Assembly (NCBI RefSeq): GCF_001673315.1
Contig: NZ_LZLQ01000031.1
Span: 1-52,722, forward strand
Length of the DNA stretch: 52,722 nucleotides
Source of the DNA: Mycobacterium asiaticum
GTDB taxonomy: Bacteria > Actinomycetota > Actinomycetes > Mycobacteriales > Mycobacteriaceae
Reading direction: 5' to 3'
In this document: one piece after another, positions 14,711 through 23,497 of the stretch
Layout of the letters: every line of letters starts with the position of its first letter
Position numbering within the stretch: the stretch's first letter is position 1
Position numbers and translations under genes: made by a program
Notes under the pieces: model-generated
The model's database searches: none
What the model saw: the letters and a program-made list of their open reading frames with translations, nothing else
Told to the model about the DNA's origin: nothing

Positions 14711-17380
14711 TCAACCAAGGCGTTCCAGTTCTGCTCGGGCCTGGTCGATTTGGTCATAGGCGTAGGTCACCACGGCGGCGGTGGTCATCGTCTCGCCCTT
14801 GCGGGCGAGCGATTCGTAGGCCGGGTCGCCGAGCACGTCGCGTAGGTGGGCGATCGCGGTGGTGATTTCGGGGACGCCCGTGGCGGCGATGGGACTGAGG
14901 GCGAACCCGACGATGGTGGCCGCCGGTTCGTAGCGTCCGAGCCGGTCGAAAAGAACGGCGAGGAGGGCCAGCGGGCCGCGGATCACCGTGGCGTCGCCTG
15001 CATTGTGCCAGTTGCGGATCGCCAGCGTGAGGTGATCGAACGCGGACACCGTGTCGCCGTGTTCGGCCTCGAGTAGGGCTAGACCGTGCGCCAGGGATGA
15101 CGCTTGGTTGCGGGCGCCGCTGTCTTGAGCGATCACCAGACCCTGGCTCATGGCGTTAAGTGCCCCGACGGGGTCGGCGTCTCGGAAAGCCACACCGCAG
15201 GCAAAGAGCGCCCACGCAAGCGCTATCGGGTTGCCTGTTGCCTCCGCAGCCTCGATGAGGCCACCCGCGGAATCCATCGCCTCCCCACCGGAACCGGCCA
15301 ATGCAAGGGCGACAACCAGCCATCCCCGGATGTGGACGTGGGTGTCGCGGCGGCGTGCGAGCTGGGCGCGGCACCACTCGGCTAACCGCTCGGGCTGCCC
15401 AATGAATACGTACACAACTCCAAGCCAGGCTTCCACGCCATACGGCAGCCCCTCGCGGCTCCTGCCCAGAACGATCTGGCCAGCATCGGCATAGCCGACA
15501 GCCGCCTCAATCCGTCCGGTGGTGTAGCACAGCGACGCGATCACATACAGGAACGCCAGCCGGGGGTGCTCGACGACGCGAGCAGGCTCGATCAGCTCTT
15601 CAGCCCAGGCTATTGGCTCATAGGTTTGGACCCCAGCGCCGAGCATCCCCGCATAGGTGGCGATGGTGGCGGCGACATCGAGGTCTCCGTGGTCGGCGGC
15701 CCACCGAAACGCGGTGCGCAGATTGGGCAGCTCGATCGCGAACCAGTCGTAGGCAGCACGTTGGCGGGGGCTATCCCACAGGGCCATGATGTCGGTTTCG
15801 CGTCCAGAAAAGTAGCGGGCATGCGCTGTGCGGGCTTCGGTCGCTGCCCCGCTGGCGACCAGTTGTTCCTCGGCGAACTGACGGATCGTTTCCAGCATCG
15901 AAAACCGGGTCCGCCCCGAAGATCGGTCGGCCACCAGCAGCGACTTACGCACTAGGGCGTCGAGCAGACCCAGGGTGGCGAAGTCATCATCGGAACCCGT
16001 GACCGCGCAGGCGCTTTCGAGATCGAATCCTCCGGCGAACACCGAACACCGATCCAGCAGCGCCTTCTCCGCGTCATCGAGGTGGTCATAGGACCACGCC
16101 ACCGCCTGGCGCAGGGTTTGGTGGCGCGACAGGCCGCGCCGCGAGCCGACCAGCAACCGGAACCGCTGATCCAGACGATCACGCACCTCGATCGCCGTCA
16201 TCGACGCCATCCGCGACGCAGCCAACTCGATGGCTAACGGGATTCCATCGAGTCTGCGGCAGACCTCTATCACCACATCCGCCTGTTCGGCGTCGGCGAC
16301 CGAGAAGCGCGGCGAAACGGCTTGCGCCCGTTCGACAAACAGAGCTACCGCCGAGGAATCGATTCCTGTGCCGACACCGAGTGAGGACACCGGCCACAAC
16401 TGCTCGTCGGCGGTCCCCAGTCCTTCGCGGCTGGTGGCCAGGACCTTCACCGTCACCGATGCCGCCAGGATCTCATCGACCAGGTCGGCTGAGGCATCAA
16501 GAACGTGCTCGCAATTGTCGAACACCAACAACCGGACTCTGCCCTCCAGAGCGGAGGCCACCGACTCGGTCACTGTCTTGCCCGGTTGCTGGGTGATGCC
16601 CAGCACCGCCGCGACCGCGTCGGGCACCGCCGCTGGATCAGTGACCGCCGCCAGTTCGAAAACCCATACCCCGTCAGGGAACTCGTCGGCGAGTCGCGCG
16701 GCAACCTCTATCGCAAGACGTGTCTTACCGACCCCACCCACCCCGGTCAACGTCACCAGCCGATGAGCCTCCACCGCCGCTTCGATCTCGGTGAGCTCCG
16801 ACTCACGCCCAATAAAGCTGGTGGTCGCAGGTCTGAGATTTCCCGGACTAGTGTCCAGCGCCCGCAGCGGCGGAAACTCCGTGCGAAGTCCCGCTGCCCG
16901 TACCTGAAACAGCCCGACAGGCATCGGGACATCCCGCAGCCGTCGCGGCCCCAAATCCAGCAGATCCACCCCGCTGAGCAGAACCGCCGTCGACTCGGCC
17001 AGCAGGATCTGGCCGCCATGACCGGCGGCCATCAGGCGTGCAGCTCGATTCAGAACCGTCCCGAAGTAATCACCCTCACGCAGCTCGGCTTCGCCGGTGG
17101 CCAGGCCCATCCGCACTGGCAACTCCAGCGCCCGCTGCGCAGCCACCGCAGCATCGACCGCGGCCCTCGGCGACGAGAACGCCGCACACACACCGTCGCC
17201 GGTGTGCTTGAACATGAAGCCGCCATGCGCCTCAATCGCCTTACGCAACACCTTGTCGTGCGCGGCCAGTGCGGCCCGCATCTCATCGGCGTCGGACTCC
17301 CACCGACGGGTCGAGCCCTCCACATCGGTGAACAGAAACGTCACCACGCCCGAAGGAGCAGCCACCGCAGCAGCGGACAC
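14711..17380 (-). CDS. Adenylyl cyclase-domain / NB-ARC-type ATPase signalling protein
   Basis: An 889-aa multidomain protein. Residues 11-165 are a class III nucleotidyl cyclase domain with every expected catalytic residue: metal-binding Asp19 (FTDVEGST) and Asp62 (HTGDG), substrate-selecting Lys58 and Asp104, transition-state Asn111 and Arg115 (NRAAR). Residues about 188-500 are a P-loop STAND ATPase (GVGGVGKT at 213-220, LLVFDNCEHVL Walker B, GIPLAIELAAS). The remainder is helical, TPR-like. M. tuberculosis relatives (Rv0386, Rv1358, Rv2488c) usually add a LuxR HTH; this one ends at residue 889 without it. The GTG at 17380 is used; a second GTG lies five codons later. Monocistronic and cytosolic by appearance. 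Confidence 0.9.
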   Translation of the reverse strand: MSAAAVAAPSGVVTFLFTDVEGSTRRWESDADEMRAALAAHDKVLRKAIEAHGGFMFKHTGDGVCAAFSSPRAAVDAAVAAQRALELPVRMGLATGEAELREGDYFGTVLNRAARLMAAGHGGQILLAESTAVLLSGVDLLDLGPRRLRDVPMPVGLFQVRAAGLRTEFPPLRALDTSPGNLRPATTSFIGRESELTEIEAAVEAHRLVTLTGVGGVGKTRLAIEVAARLADEFPDGVWVFELAAVTDPAAVPDAVAAVLGITQQPGKTVTESVASALEGRVRLLVFDNCEHVLDASADLVDEILAASVTVKVLATSREGLGTADEQLWPVSSLGVGTGIDSSAVALFVERAQAVSPRFSVADAEQADVVIEVCRRLDGIPLAIELAASRMASMTAIEVRDRLDQRFRLLVGSRRGLSRHQTLRQAVAWSYDHLDDAEKALLDRCSVFAGGFDLESACAVTGSDDDFATLGLLDALVRKSLLVADRSSGRTRFSMLETIRQFAEEQLVASGAATEARTAHARYFSGRETDIMALWDSPRQRAAYDWFAIELPNLRTAFRWAADHGDLDVAATIATYAGMLGAGVQTYEPIAWAEELIEPARVVEHPRLAFLYVIASLCYTTGRIEAAVGYADAGQIVLGRSREGLPYGVEAWLGVVYVFIGQPERLAEWCRAQLARRRDTHVHIRGWLVVALALAGSGGEAMDSAGGLIEAAEATGNPIALAWALFACGVAFRDADPVGALNAMSQGLVIAQDSGARNQASSLAHGLALLEAEHGDTVSAFDHLTLAIRNWHNAGDATVIRGPLALLAVLFDRLGRYEPAATIVGFALSPIAATGVPEITTAIAHLRDVLGDPAYESLARKGETMTTAAVVTYAYDQIDQARAELERLG

Positions 17381-18486
17381 CCCAGCAGAATCTCACGACA
17401 CACGCGCTCACACCATGCACATCGCCGAAACCTGGTCCCGCGGCCGACCTCAGTTCGGTCATCCGGATAGCTGGTCAGGAGACCTGACTCCGGGCCGATA
17501 TTGATGCCAGGTCCGCTGACACCGTGCTGGCCGCCGGCGGGTGGGGGGATGCCCCCTCCCCCCAAGCTCGTCGCAGCGCGGGTTGACGCCTCGTTGCCGG
17601 TAGGCTCCAAACGGGAGGTCTCCGTCACTCTCGACGCCCGGACGTGCACACTCCGGGCGCACGTTTCAGTCTGCCGACCAACGCGAACGGCAAAACCGCA
17701 CATCAGGCCGACGCGTGACAGATGTGACAGATCAAAGTATTAACGGGATTATGTGCGCGCGCGTAGGCGAACCTTTGGATGTGCCACATCGGTCACGCTT
17801 CGCCGTCATTCGTTCTCACCGCCTTCGTCTCGCAGGGCAATTCCGCATCGCAAGCTACCGATTCTGGTGCGCTCGACCTGGTGGCCGCGAGCGTCGAGCG
17901 CCTGCCCGAATCTCTTGAGGCTTCACAGCATGGTTCGCGGGCACCGACCACGGAATCGCCTTGCACTGCGGTCGGTCCGGCGCGGGGGTCTTCGACGTCG
18001 ACCACCCCGCCTAGACCTCAACGAGATTGACGCCGCGATGGAAGCCGTTCGGAGGTGGTGTCGGGTGACCGCGACAACACGACGAAACCGAGCGTCGGCG
18101 TGGGGTGATGACGGGCGTTGTTGCGGTACTTGGGGGCACAGTGATACTCCGCGAGTTCGATGGGAGCTGAACCACTCCGTTAAGGGAGGGACATCCCTCG
18201 GAGTTCTCGGAACGCCGTGCGCCTACTTGGTCCGCGCGGTCCACGACGGCCTGGTGCCCGTTCGCTGGGGGGCACGCCTGCGAAGGTGGTAGTACTCGGA
18301 ACGGCAGATCCCTTGAGATGCCCGGCGATCTGTCGGCCTGATGGCGTCATTACACGGGTTTTGAAGGAAGCGTCTCGCGCAAGCCCACCTGATCAGCGTG
18401 CGGTTTGACCGGCGCCGTTATTGCGCGATAGCCCACGTTTAGACCAAGACCGCGAATGTTATGTTGCGCTTGAACTGCAATAACTC
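17381..18486. other. About 1.1 kb without a convincing gene
   Basis: No reading frame here shows domains or consistent coding character; the longest (17753-18292, plus) is Arg/Trp-rich and probably spurious. Visible structures are a G-run facing C-runs (17541-17563), which can fold as an imperfect hairpin, and a 6-bp inverted repeat GAGGGA-CA-TCCCTC (18186-18199). It adjoins the 3' end of tRNA-Val, a common integration point, but I found no copy of the tRNA end. Confidence 0.5.
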
Positions 18487-18561
18487 TGGTGCGCGATACT
18501 GGGATTGAACCAGTGACCTCTTCCGTGTCAGGGAAGCGCTCTCCCGCTGAGCTAATCGCGC
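18487..18561 (-). tRNA. tRNA-Val (anticodon GAC)
   Basis: Seven-base acceptor stem GCGCGAT/ATCGCGC, anticodon stem CTTCC/GGAAG around loop CTGACAC (anticodon GAC), T-arm with GGTTCAATCC. The CCA end is encoded (18487-18489), discriminator A. Last of three leftward tRNA genes; its 3' end faces the gene-poor region. Confidence 0.96.
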
Positions 18562-18576
18562 TTGGAGATCGAATCT

Positions 18577-18650
18577 TGGAGGTGGAGACGGGAATCGAAC
18601 CCGTGTGCACGGCTTTGCAGGCCGTTGCCTCACCACTCGGCCACTCCACC
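18577..18650 (-). tRNA. tRNA-Cys (anticodon GCA)
   Basis: Acceptor stem GGTGGAG/CTCCACC, anticodon stem ACGGC/GCCGT with loop CTGCAAA (anticodon GCA), T-loop GGTTCGATTCC. CCA is encoded (18577-18579) after discriminator T. Middle of the Gly-Cys-Val transcript, 15 bp upstream of tRNA-Val. Confidence 0.96.
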
Positions 18651-18677
18651 GCTGGATTGATGCCTCTTGCACCTTCG

Positions 18678-18750
18678 AGCGGATGACGGGATTCGAACCC
18701 GCGACCCTCACCTTGGCAAGGTGATGCGCTACCAACTGCGCTACATCCGC
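18678..18750 (-). tRNA. tRNA-Gly (anticodon GCC)
   Basis: Acceptor stem GCGGATG/CATCCGC, anticodon stem TCACC/GGTGA with loop TTGCCAA (anticodon GCC), T-loop GGTTCGAATCC. CCA is not encoded (CGA follows the discriminator). First of the three leftward tRNAs. Confidence 0.96.
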
Positions 18751-18787
18751 GCGCAACGGACGAGATCGTCGCCCGGTGCGAAGCACG

Positions 18788-18817
18788 ACGATAGTCCAAG
18801 TGAACCGGCCCACACAA
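18788..18817 (-). promoter_or_regulatory. Candidate promoter of the Gly-Cys-Val tRNA operon
   Basis: On the minus strand TTGTGT (18812-18817), an 18-bp spacer and TATCGT (18788-18793) lie 37 bp before the tRNA-Gly 5' end. Consensus match is moderate; position is right for a stable-RNA promoter. Confidence 0.4.
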
Positions 18818-18931
18818 ATCCCTTGGTACGGGTCGCGTCAACCCTACCTCGCGACGTTTCCACCCCCACCTGGCCCGCATCACGCCCGCCTCGAGCGTGC
18901 TAGTGTTCGACGTCGTTCGCCTCTCGGCGCC

Positions 18932-19003
18932 GGTCCCGTGGCTCAGTGGGAGAGCGTCCGCTTCACACGCGGAAGGTCGCTGGTTCGATCCCAGCCGGGA
19001 CCA
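18932..19003 (+). tRNA. tRNA-Val (anticodon CAC)
   Basis: Acceptor stem GGTCCCG/CGGGACC, anticodon stem TCCGC/GCGGA with loop TTCACAC (anticodon CAC), T-loop GGTTCGATCCC. CCA is not encoded (CCT follows discriminator A). Transcribed away from the other three tRNAs. Confidence 0.96.
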
Positions 19004-19114
19004 CCTCAGAAAGATCACGGCTCCATACCAAGAGGCCGACACCCCATGACGCGTCGCGCGTCTCACCAGCGAGTTATCTAACCTGGCCGGGTCCATCCGT
19101 AATAGGAGTGTCCC

Positions 19115-19954
19115 GTGCGCGAACTCGACCGTCGACGATTTCTGGTCGCCGTCGCAGCCACCGTCGCAGTCACGGGGATCTCGTGGTCTTCGAGCGGCGG
19201 CCGTCCGGAGTCGGTGGCGCGCGCAGATGTTCCCGGCTCGGCGCCCACCCCGGGACTGCCGCCGTTGTTGCCGCCCCCGGACCGGGCAGCGCGGGTGCAG
19301 CTACCTGGCGGTGGTGTCCTGAAGACCCTGCCGGGTCAGGGTGACCTGCTGGCCTGGACGGTCGACGACGGTGTCAGCACCGACGTGCTGCGCCTCTACA
19401 CCCAGTTCGCCAAGGACAGTGGTGTGCGATTGACCTACTTCGTCACCGCCTCATTCCGCTCGTGGACCGACAACGCCCCGTTGCTGCGCCCACTGGTCGA
19501 CTCCGGGCAGATTCAGCTGGCCAACCACACCTGGACGCACCCGGACCTGACCAAGCTGTCACCCGCCCAGGTCGCCGCTGAGTTGCGGACCACTGACGCG
19601 TTCCTGCGCAATACCTACGGGGTGGACGCCGCGCCGTATTACCGGCCGCCCTACGGCCGTCGCAACGCATCAGTCGACGCGGTGGCCGCTGACCTGGGCT
19701 ACCAAGTTCCCACGCTGTGGTCGGGCGACCTGCGGGATTCCGCGCTGATCGCCGAGGCCCAGATAGTCCGGAACGCATACCAGTTCTTCGCCCCGCAGCA
19801 GATTGTGATCGGCCACCTCAATCACCCGCCCGTCACCCGTGTCTACGGGCAACTGCTCGACATCATCCGGGCCCGCAGGCTACGCACCGTCACTCTCAAC
19901 GACGTCTTCGTGCAACCGCAGATCCCGCAGCGCCCAGGCGGTTTCGCCGGCTAG
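19115..19954 (+). CDS. Exported polysaccharide deacetylase (NodB domain)
   Basis: Metal-dependent carbohydrate esterase (CE4) expected to remove acetyl groups from a cell-wall or capsular glycan outside the membrane. The 279-aa protein starts with a twin-Arg-like signal (LDRRRFLVAVAATVAV). The NodB motifs are present: TVDDG (motif 1, catalytic and metal Asp), NHTWTH (motif 2, metal His pair) and RPPYGRR (motif 3), then a late LNHPP in place of the usual motif-5 LHD/H. The GTG start at 19115 has AGGAG six bases upstream. Immediately downstream of tRNA-Val. Confidence 0.9.
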   Translation: MRELDRRRFLVAVAATVAVTGISWSSSGGRPESVARADVPGSAPTPGLPPLLPPPDRAARVQLPGGGVLKTLPGQGDLLAWTVDDGVSTDVLRLYTQFAKDSGVRLTYFVTASFRSWTDNAPLLRPLVDSGQIQLANHTWTHPDLTKLSPAQVAAELRTTDAFLRNTYGVDAAPYYRPPYGRRNASVDAVAADLGYQVPTLWSGDLRDSALIAEAQIVRNAYQFFAPQQIVIGHLNHPPVTRVYGQLLDIIRARRLRTVTLNDVFVQPQIPQRPGGFAG

Positions 19955-20023
19955 AAAACTGCCTGGGCTAGTATCTCGCTGAATCTCGCTGTAACTGGCA
20001 CGCGGCGGAAGGAAAGACGGACG

Positions 20024-20317
20024 ATGGCGGTCACAGTAATCCTTGAGCTCAGATTCAAGCCCGAAGAAGTGGCTGCGGGACGCGAGTTGATGGGCCGCGC
20101 ACTCCAAGACACCCGCGCTTTCGACGGCAATCTGCGCACCGACGTGCTCGTCGACGAGGACGACGAAGCGCACTGGCTGATCTACGAACTGTGGGAGTCG
20201 GTGGACTCCGATGAGGCCTACCGCCGCTTCCGCGCCGGCGAAGGAAAGCTCACGCAGCTTCCGCCGCTGCTGGCCGCGCCACCGGTCAAGACCAGATACA
20301 CCACCACCGACGTTTAG
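20024..20317 (+). CDS. Antibiotic-biosynthesis-monooxygenase (ABM) domain protein
   Basis: A 97-aa single-domain ferredoxin-fold protein: VTVILELRFKPEEVAAGREL, then FDGNLRTDVLVDEDDEAHW and IYELWESVDSDEAYRRF, the characteristic ABM pattern. Members include cofactor-free quinone oxygenases and heme-degrading enzymes; this one has no diagnostic residues for either, so the activity is unassigned. A strong ribosome site GGAAGGAAAG precedes the ATG. Confidence 0.83.
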   Translation: MAVTVILELRFKPEEVAAGRELMGRALQDTRAFDGNLRTDVLVDEDDEAHWLIYELWESVDSDEAYRRFRAGEGKLTQLPPLLAAPPVKTRYTTTDV

Positions 20318-20355
20318 CGAGCGCTTCCGGCCGGCCTGGCATAGCGTCGGTCTGC

Positions 20356-20646
20356 ATGAGCTTCTCCGAGGGCATCGGCACCCTGAAACTCGAATGTCCG
20401 CAGGCACATCCCGTGGGCAGGATCCTGCGGGAAGCTGCGCATCAGTCGGTCCAGTACGACCCTGGTGCCGCGGTCGGGCCGCGCCGGTTCTGGCCCGCGG
20501 ACGGCGAGCAGGCACAGTTCACCGCCCACTGCCGGTTCTGCGACAGGCCGGTGGGTGACGCCACGGCCACGCTGCAGGCGAAGTTCGCCGAATTGATCGC
20601 CGACGTCGCCCAGACGTACGGAACGGTCACGCTGCCCTACCTTTAG
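20356..20646 (+). CDS. Small protein with putative zinc-binding cysteines
   Basis: Not assigned to a named family. The 96-aa protein begins LKLECPQAHPVGRILREAAH and has a central HCRFCDRPVG; the CPxxH and CxxC pairs could hold one zinc ion. The acidic-helical C-terminus (KFAELIADVAQTYG) follows. TAGCGT (20342-20347) ends 8 nt before the ATG and no ribosome site is obvious. It is 38 bp after the ABM gene. Confidence 0.68.
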   Translation: MSFSEGIGTLKLECPQAHPVGRILREAAHQSVQYDPGAAVGPRRFWPADGEQAQFTAHCRFCDRPVGDATATLQAKFAELIADVAQTYGTVTLPYL

Positions 20647-20907
20647 GGTCGCGATACGTCGGCCATTCACATAAAACACAAATGCATCAACGCCGGATAG
20701 TAAGCGCCGCAACAGATTTCGCTCGTGCCCATAGTCACCGCGTACGTGCCGGCGCTCCCGCCCTGTGTTATTCAGCATTTGTGGAGTAGCCGCCGGCCGT
20801 ATTCACCCATGTTGATATCGCTGAGTTTTTATTGATTTCGTAAGGGCTATAAGGAAACGTTCATACGAAAGCGCACCACCCCACGTCCCTACTAGCACGG
20901 AGCTCTC
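20647..20907 (+). other. AT-rich 261-bp upstream region of the CinY-like gene
   Basis: Markedly lower G+C than its surroundings (runs such as CATAAAACACAAATGCAT and GAGTTTTTATTGATTTC). No gene is seen. It probably holds the promoter and a long leader of the next gene, whose ribosome site CGGAGC is 5-6 bases before the ATG. Confidence 0.45.
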
Positions 20908-21789
20908 ATGACGCTATCCCGCAGGCACCCGCTGGGCGTCCTCGCCGTGGTTGTGGCCAGCCTTGCCGCTGTCACATCTCTCGTCGTGTTCGCACCGCGG
21001 GCTCATGCCTTCTATGTCAAGTACCACGAGACGATCACGCGCAACGCTCTACCGGCAGACCAGGTCAGTCAGCTGGCGGTCAACCAGATCCTGGTGGGGC
21101 CGCCGCCCGGCGGAGGAGCCATGGGTAGTGATGTCTTCGCCACCGACGAGTTCCGTCACCTCGACAACTCGATCAACCCGGTCGACATCTGCAACCGGGC
21201 GCGTCAGGCATGGGACGTCTTTTCACCCATCGTGCTGAGCGGTTCGGTGCTCAACGGCAATGTCGAAGCCGACGGGCCCGGTGCCCGCGCCGCATTCGGC
21301 GCCCTGCTGCACACCCAGCAGGACTTCTACGCCCACTCCAACTGGGTCGACGACAACATCGCCATCGGCCAGCTGGACCGCCTAGCCCCACCGATCTTCC
21401 CGAACTGCAACCCGGCGGATTTCCCGGCTGACCTGCACACCGGCTATTACAGCATCGACTTCGCGCAGCAGTTCCCGCTCGAGGGTTGCCCTGCCGGCGG
21501 CCCGCCCCCCGGGTTCCAGGAATGCCACAGTGTGCTGAACAAAGACGGCCCACACACCCCGCGTGGCAGCCAGCCCATCCCGGGAACCAACATGAACAAG
21601 TACGACCTGGCCGCGCAACTGGCGACCCGCGCCAGCACCGACCTGTACTTCATGGTTCGTGACTGGGTAGCCAATGCCAACGGGCAGGACGCAGCGGTTC
21701 AGCTGTTCCAGCAGGGTGGTCCGATGCCGTCGTTGTCCAACCTGCCGAACCTGCCCAACGTTCCGAACATTCCGTACACGGGTAGCTAG
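20908..21789 (+). CDS. Exported CinY / HET-C-like protein
   Basis: A 293-aa exported protein (signal segment to about residue 34, AHA|FYV). Histidines in KYHETITRNAL, EFRHLDNSI and LLHTQQDFYAHSNWVDD reproduce the metal-binding pattern of the HET-C / zinc-dependent phospholipase C-like fold; actinobacterial members are annotated CinY. Later cysteines (PNCNPADFP, EGCPAGG, ECHS) may form disulfides. The C-terminus is a Leu-Pro-Asn tandem stretch (SNLPNLPNVPNIPY). A metal-dependent hydrolase role is inferred. A strong hairpin terminator follows. Confidence 0.75.
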   Translation: MTLSRRHPLGVLAVVVASLAAVTSLVVFAPRAHAFYVKYHETITRNALPADQVSQLAVNQILVGPPPGGGAMGSDVFATDEFRHLDNSINPVDICNRARQAWDVFSPIVLSGSVLNGNVEADGPGARAAFGALLHTQQDFYAHSNWVDDNIAIGQLDRLAPPIFPNCNPADFPADLHTGYYSIDFAQQFPLEGCPAGGPPPGFQECHSVLNKDGPHTPRGSQPIPGTNMNKYDLAAQLATRASTDLYFMVRDWVANANGQDAAVQLFQQGGPMPSLSNLPNLPNVPNIPYTGS

Positions 21790-21795
21790 TAGTCG

Positions 21796-21839
21796 AATCG
21801 GCGGGTGCTCGGGTGGATCAGCCCGGGCACCCGCCGATT
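21796..21839. terminator. Bidirectional hairpin terminator
   Basis: Two 18-base arms (21796-21813 and 21822-21839) pair at 17 of 18 positions around an 8-nt loop. It sits 6 bp past the CinY-like stop and 16 bp from the convergent hydrolase stop, so it probably ends both transcripts. No T-run, as usual for this GC-rich group. Confidence 0.78.
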
Positions 21840-21855
21840 GCTGCTGGCGGCTGGG

Positions 21856-22650
21856 TCAAAGTCCCTGATCGCCCAGCCAGTGATGGATCCGCTCGGCCAC
21901 CTGAGCCCAGCCGGGTTCGAGCATGAGCATGTGCCCCATGCCCGGGAAAATCTCGGCCTGCGTCCGGTAGGCGCGTGCGGTAGCGCGCACCTCCGCGTTG
22001 CTGATCAGTCCGTCGTGTTCGCCGCCGAGCACCAACATCGGCGTCCTCACGCGGCGCGGCCGCGGCAACCGGAATGCCTGGTCGAAGAAGACGGCGCGCA
22101 GGCTGTCCGGTTCGACCCGCACCGCACCCTCCTCGACGATGGGCTCCGGAGTTGTCGGGCTGAACAGGAACTGCCGTGCCAGTCGCGGTGTGTTGAATAT
22201 GCCGTGTGCTTGTCCAATGCCGTTGGCCCGCACTGAAATCCATGGTTCCTTGCGCCACACCCGCAGCGCGGAGGGCAGGATGCCCCGGGTCGGCGTGGAG
22301 GCTAGCAGCACCGCTGCCGGCGCGTCCCGGTGTTCGAGGTACTTCTGCGTGATGAAGCCGCCGGTGGAATGGCCGATGAGTACCGGCCGTCCGCCCAATT
22401 GGTCGGCCGCCCAACGCACGTCGTGAAGATAGTCCGCGATCGAGCACTTGCTCACCGGCGTAGGCGAACTGCTGGCGCCGTGGCCACGCCAGCTCACGGC
22501 CATTGCGCGGAACCCTCTCTCGGCGAAGTAATCGAGGAAGTGTTCGTCCCAGCACCACGCCGAGAGGCACCCGCCGTGCACGAACAGCAGCGGTGCGGGA
22601 TGCGTCCGATCGGCGGTGCCTTTTTCGATCAGCTCAAGCACAGCCATCAT
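21856..22650 (-). CDS. Alpha/beta-hydrolase
   Basis: A 264-aa cytosolic alpha/beta-hydrolase: HGG oxyanion loop (LLFVHGGCLSAWCW), strand-4 SWRGHGAS, nucleophile Ser95 in GHSTGG, acid loop GGEHDGLIS and base His in GMGHMLMLE. Substrate unknown. Two adjacent ATGs (22650, 22647) are possible; a third upstream start at 22683 would need unsupported sequence. Divergent from the TSUP transporter gene. Confidence 0.85.
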   Translation of the reverse strand: MMAVLELIEKGTADRTHPAPLLFVHGGCLSAWCWDEHFLDYFAERGFRAMAVSWRGHGASSSPTPVSKCSIADYLHDVRWAADQLGGRPVLIGHSTGGFITQKYLEHRDAPAAVLLASTPTRGILPSALRVWRKEPWISVRANGIGQAHGIFNTPRLARQFLFSPTTPEPIVEEGAVRVEPDSLRAVFFDQAFRLPRPRRVRTPMLVLGGEHDGLISNAEVRATARAYRTQAEIFPGMGHMLMLEPGWAQVAERIHHWLGDQGL

Positions 22651-22690
22651 GGTGCCAGCTTCCCCACAGCCGGGAGTGGGCAACGGCGAC

Positions 22691-22696
22691 TAGGGT
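22691..22696 (+). promoter_or_regulatory. Candidate -10 for leaderless TSUP transcript
   Basis: TAGGGT ends 6 nt before the GTG at 22703, fitting a transcription start at the start codon. Confidence 0.42.
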
Positions 22697-22702
22697 GCAG
22701 CA

Positions 22703-23485
22703 GTGCCTATTTCCCAGATGTTGTTGATTGGACTGGCTGGTCTGGGCGCCGGTGCGGTCAACGCGCTCGTCGGATCCGGCACCCTGATCACCTTTCCGAC
22801 GTTGGTGACGCTCGGCTACCCACCGGTCACGGCCACGATGTCCAACGCGGTCGGCCTGGTGGCCGGAGGCGTGTCCAGCACCTGGGGCTATCGCAGGGAA
22901 TTGCGCGGGCAGTGGAATCGGTTGCGATGGCAGGTTCCGGCATCGCTGGCCGGCGCCGCGCTTGGCGCCTATCTGCTGCTGCACCTGCCCGAGAAGGTGT
23001 TCATCAAGATCGTGCCGGTGCTGTTGGTCCTGGCCCTCATCCTGGTGCTGATCGGGCCGTGGACGCAGTCGTGGGCGCGTCGACGCGCTGAGGAACAAGG
23101 GCGGTCGGCCGAACACGTCACGCCGACGCGGATGACGGCGCTGGTCCTGGGTACCTTCGCCGTCGGCGTCTACGGCGGATACTTCACCGCCGCCCAAGGC
23201 ATCCTGCTGGTCGGCTTGATGGGTGCTCTACTGCCCGAATCGGTGCAGCGCATGAACGCGGCCAAGAATCTACTCACCTTGTTGGTGAATCTCGTTGCTG
23301 CCGTTGGTTATACGTTGGCCGCTTGGGAGCGCATCAGCTGGTCGGTGGCCGGAGCGATCGCGGTTGGCTCATTGATCGGGGGAGTGTTGGGGGCGCGGTA
23401 TGGACGTCGGCTGTCGCCGAATGCGTTGCGCGCGACCATCGTAGTGGTCGGTCTGATCGGGTTGTACCGGCTGCTCGCCGCGTGA
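22703..23485 (+). CDS. TSUP (TauE/SafE) family membrane transporter
   Basis: A 260-aa integral membrane protein with about eight helices in two halves. The family motif appears in each half: GLGAGAVNALVGSGTLITFP near the start and FAVGVYGGYFTAAQGILLVG in the middle. TSUP proteins export or import sulfur-containing or carboxylate anions (sulfite, sulfoacetate, etc.); the substrate here is unknown. A GTG start at 22703 is used; an ATG 15 bp later is possible. Confidence 0.88.
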   Translation: MPISQMLLIGLAGLGAGAVNALVGSGTLITFPTLVTLGYPPVTATMSNAVGLVAGGVSSTWGYRRELRGQWNRLRWQVPASLAGAALGAYLLLHLPEKVFIKIVPVLLVLALILVLIGPWTQSWARRRAEEQGRSAEHVTPTRMTALVLGTFAVGVYGGYFTAAQGILLVGLMGALLPESVQRMNAAKNLLTLLVNLVAAVGYTLAAWERISWSVAGAIAVGSLIGGVLGARYGRRLSPNALRATIVVVGLIGLYRLLAA

Positions 23486-23497
23486 GGGTGTCGAACT

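Noticed and set aside
17753..18292. Possible 179-aa gene before the tRNA cluster
   Set aside because: Arg/Trp-rich, no domain, no ribosome site and overlapping equally poor frames on both strands.
12998..18486. Prophage or integrative element ending at tRNA-Val
   Set aside because: Only a solitary serine recombinase is present; no integrase, capsid, packaging or replication genes, and no duplicate of the tRNA 3' end was found.
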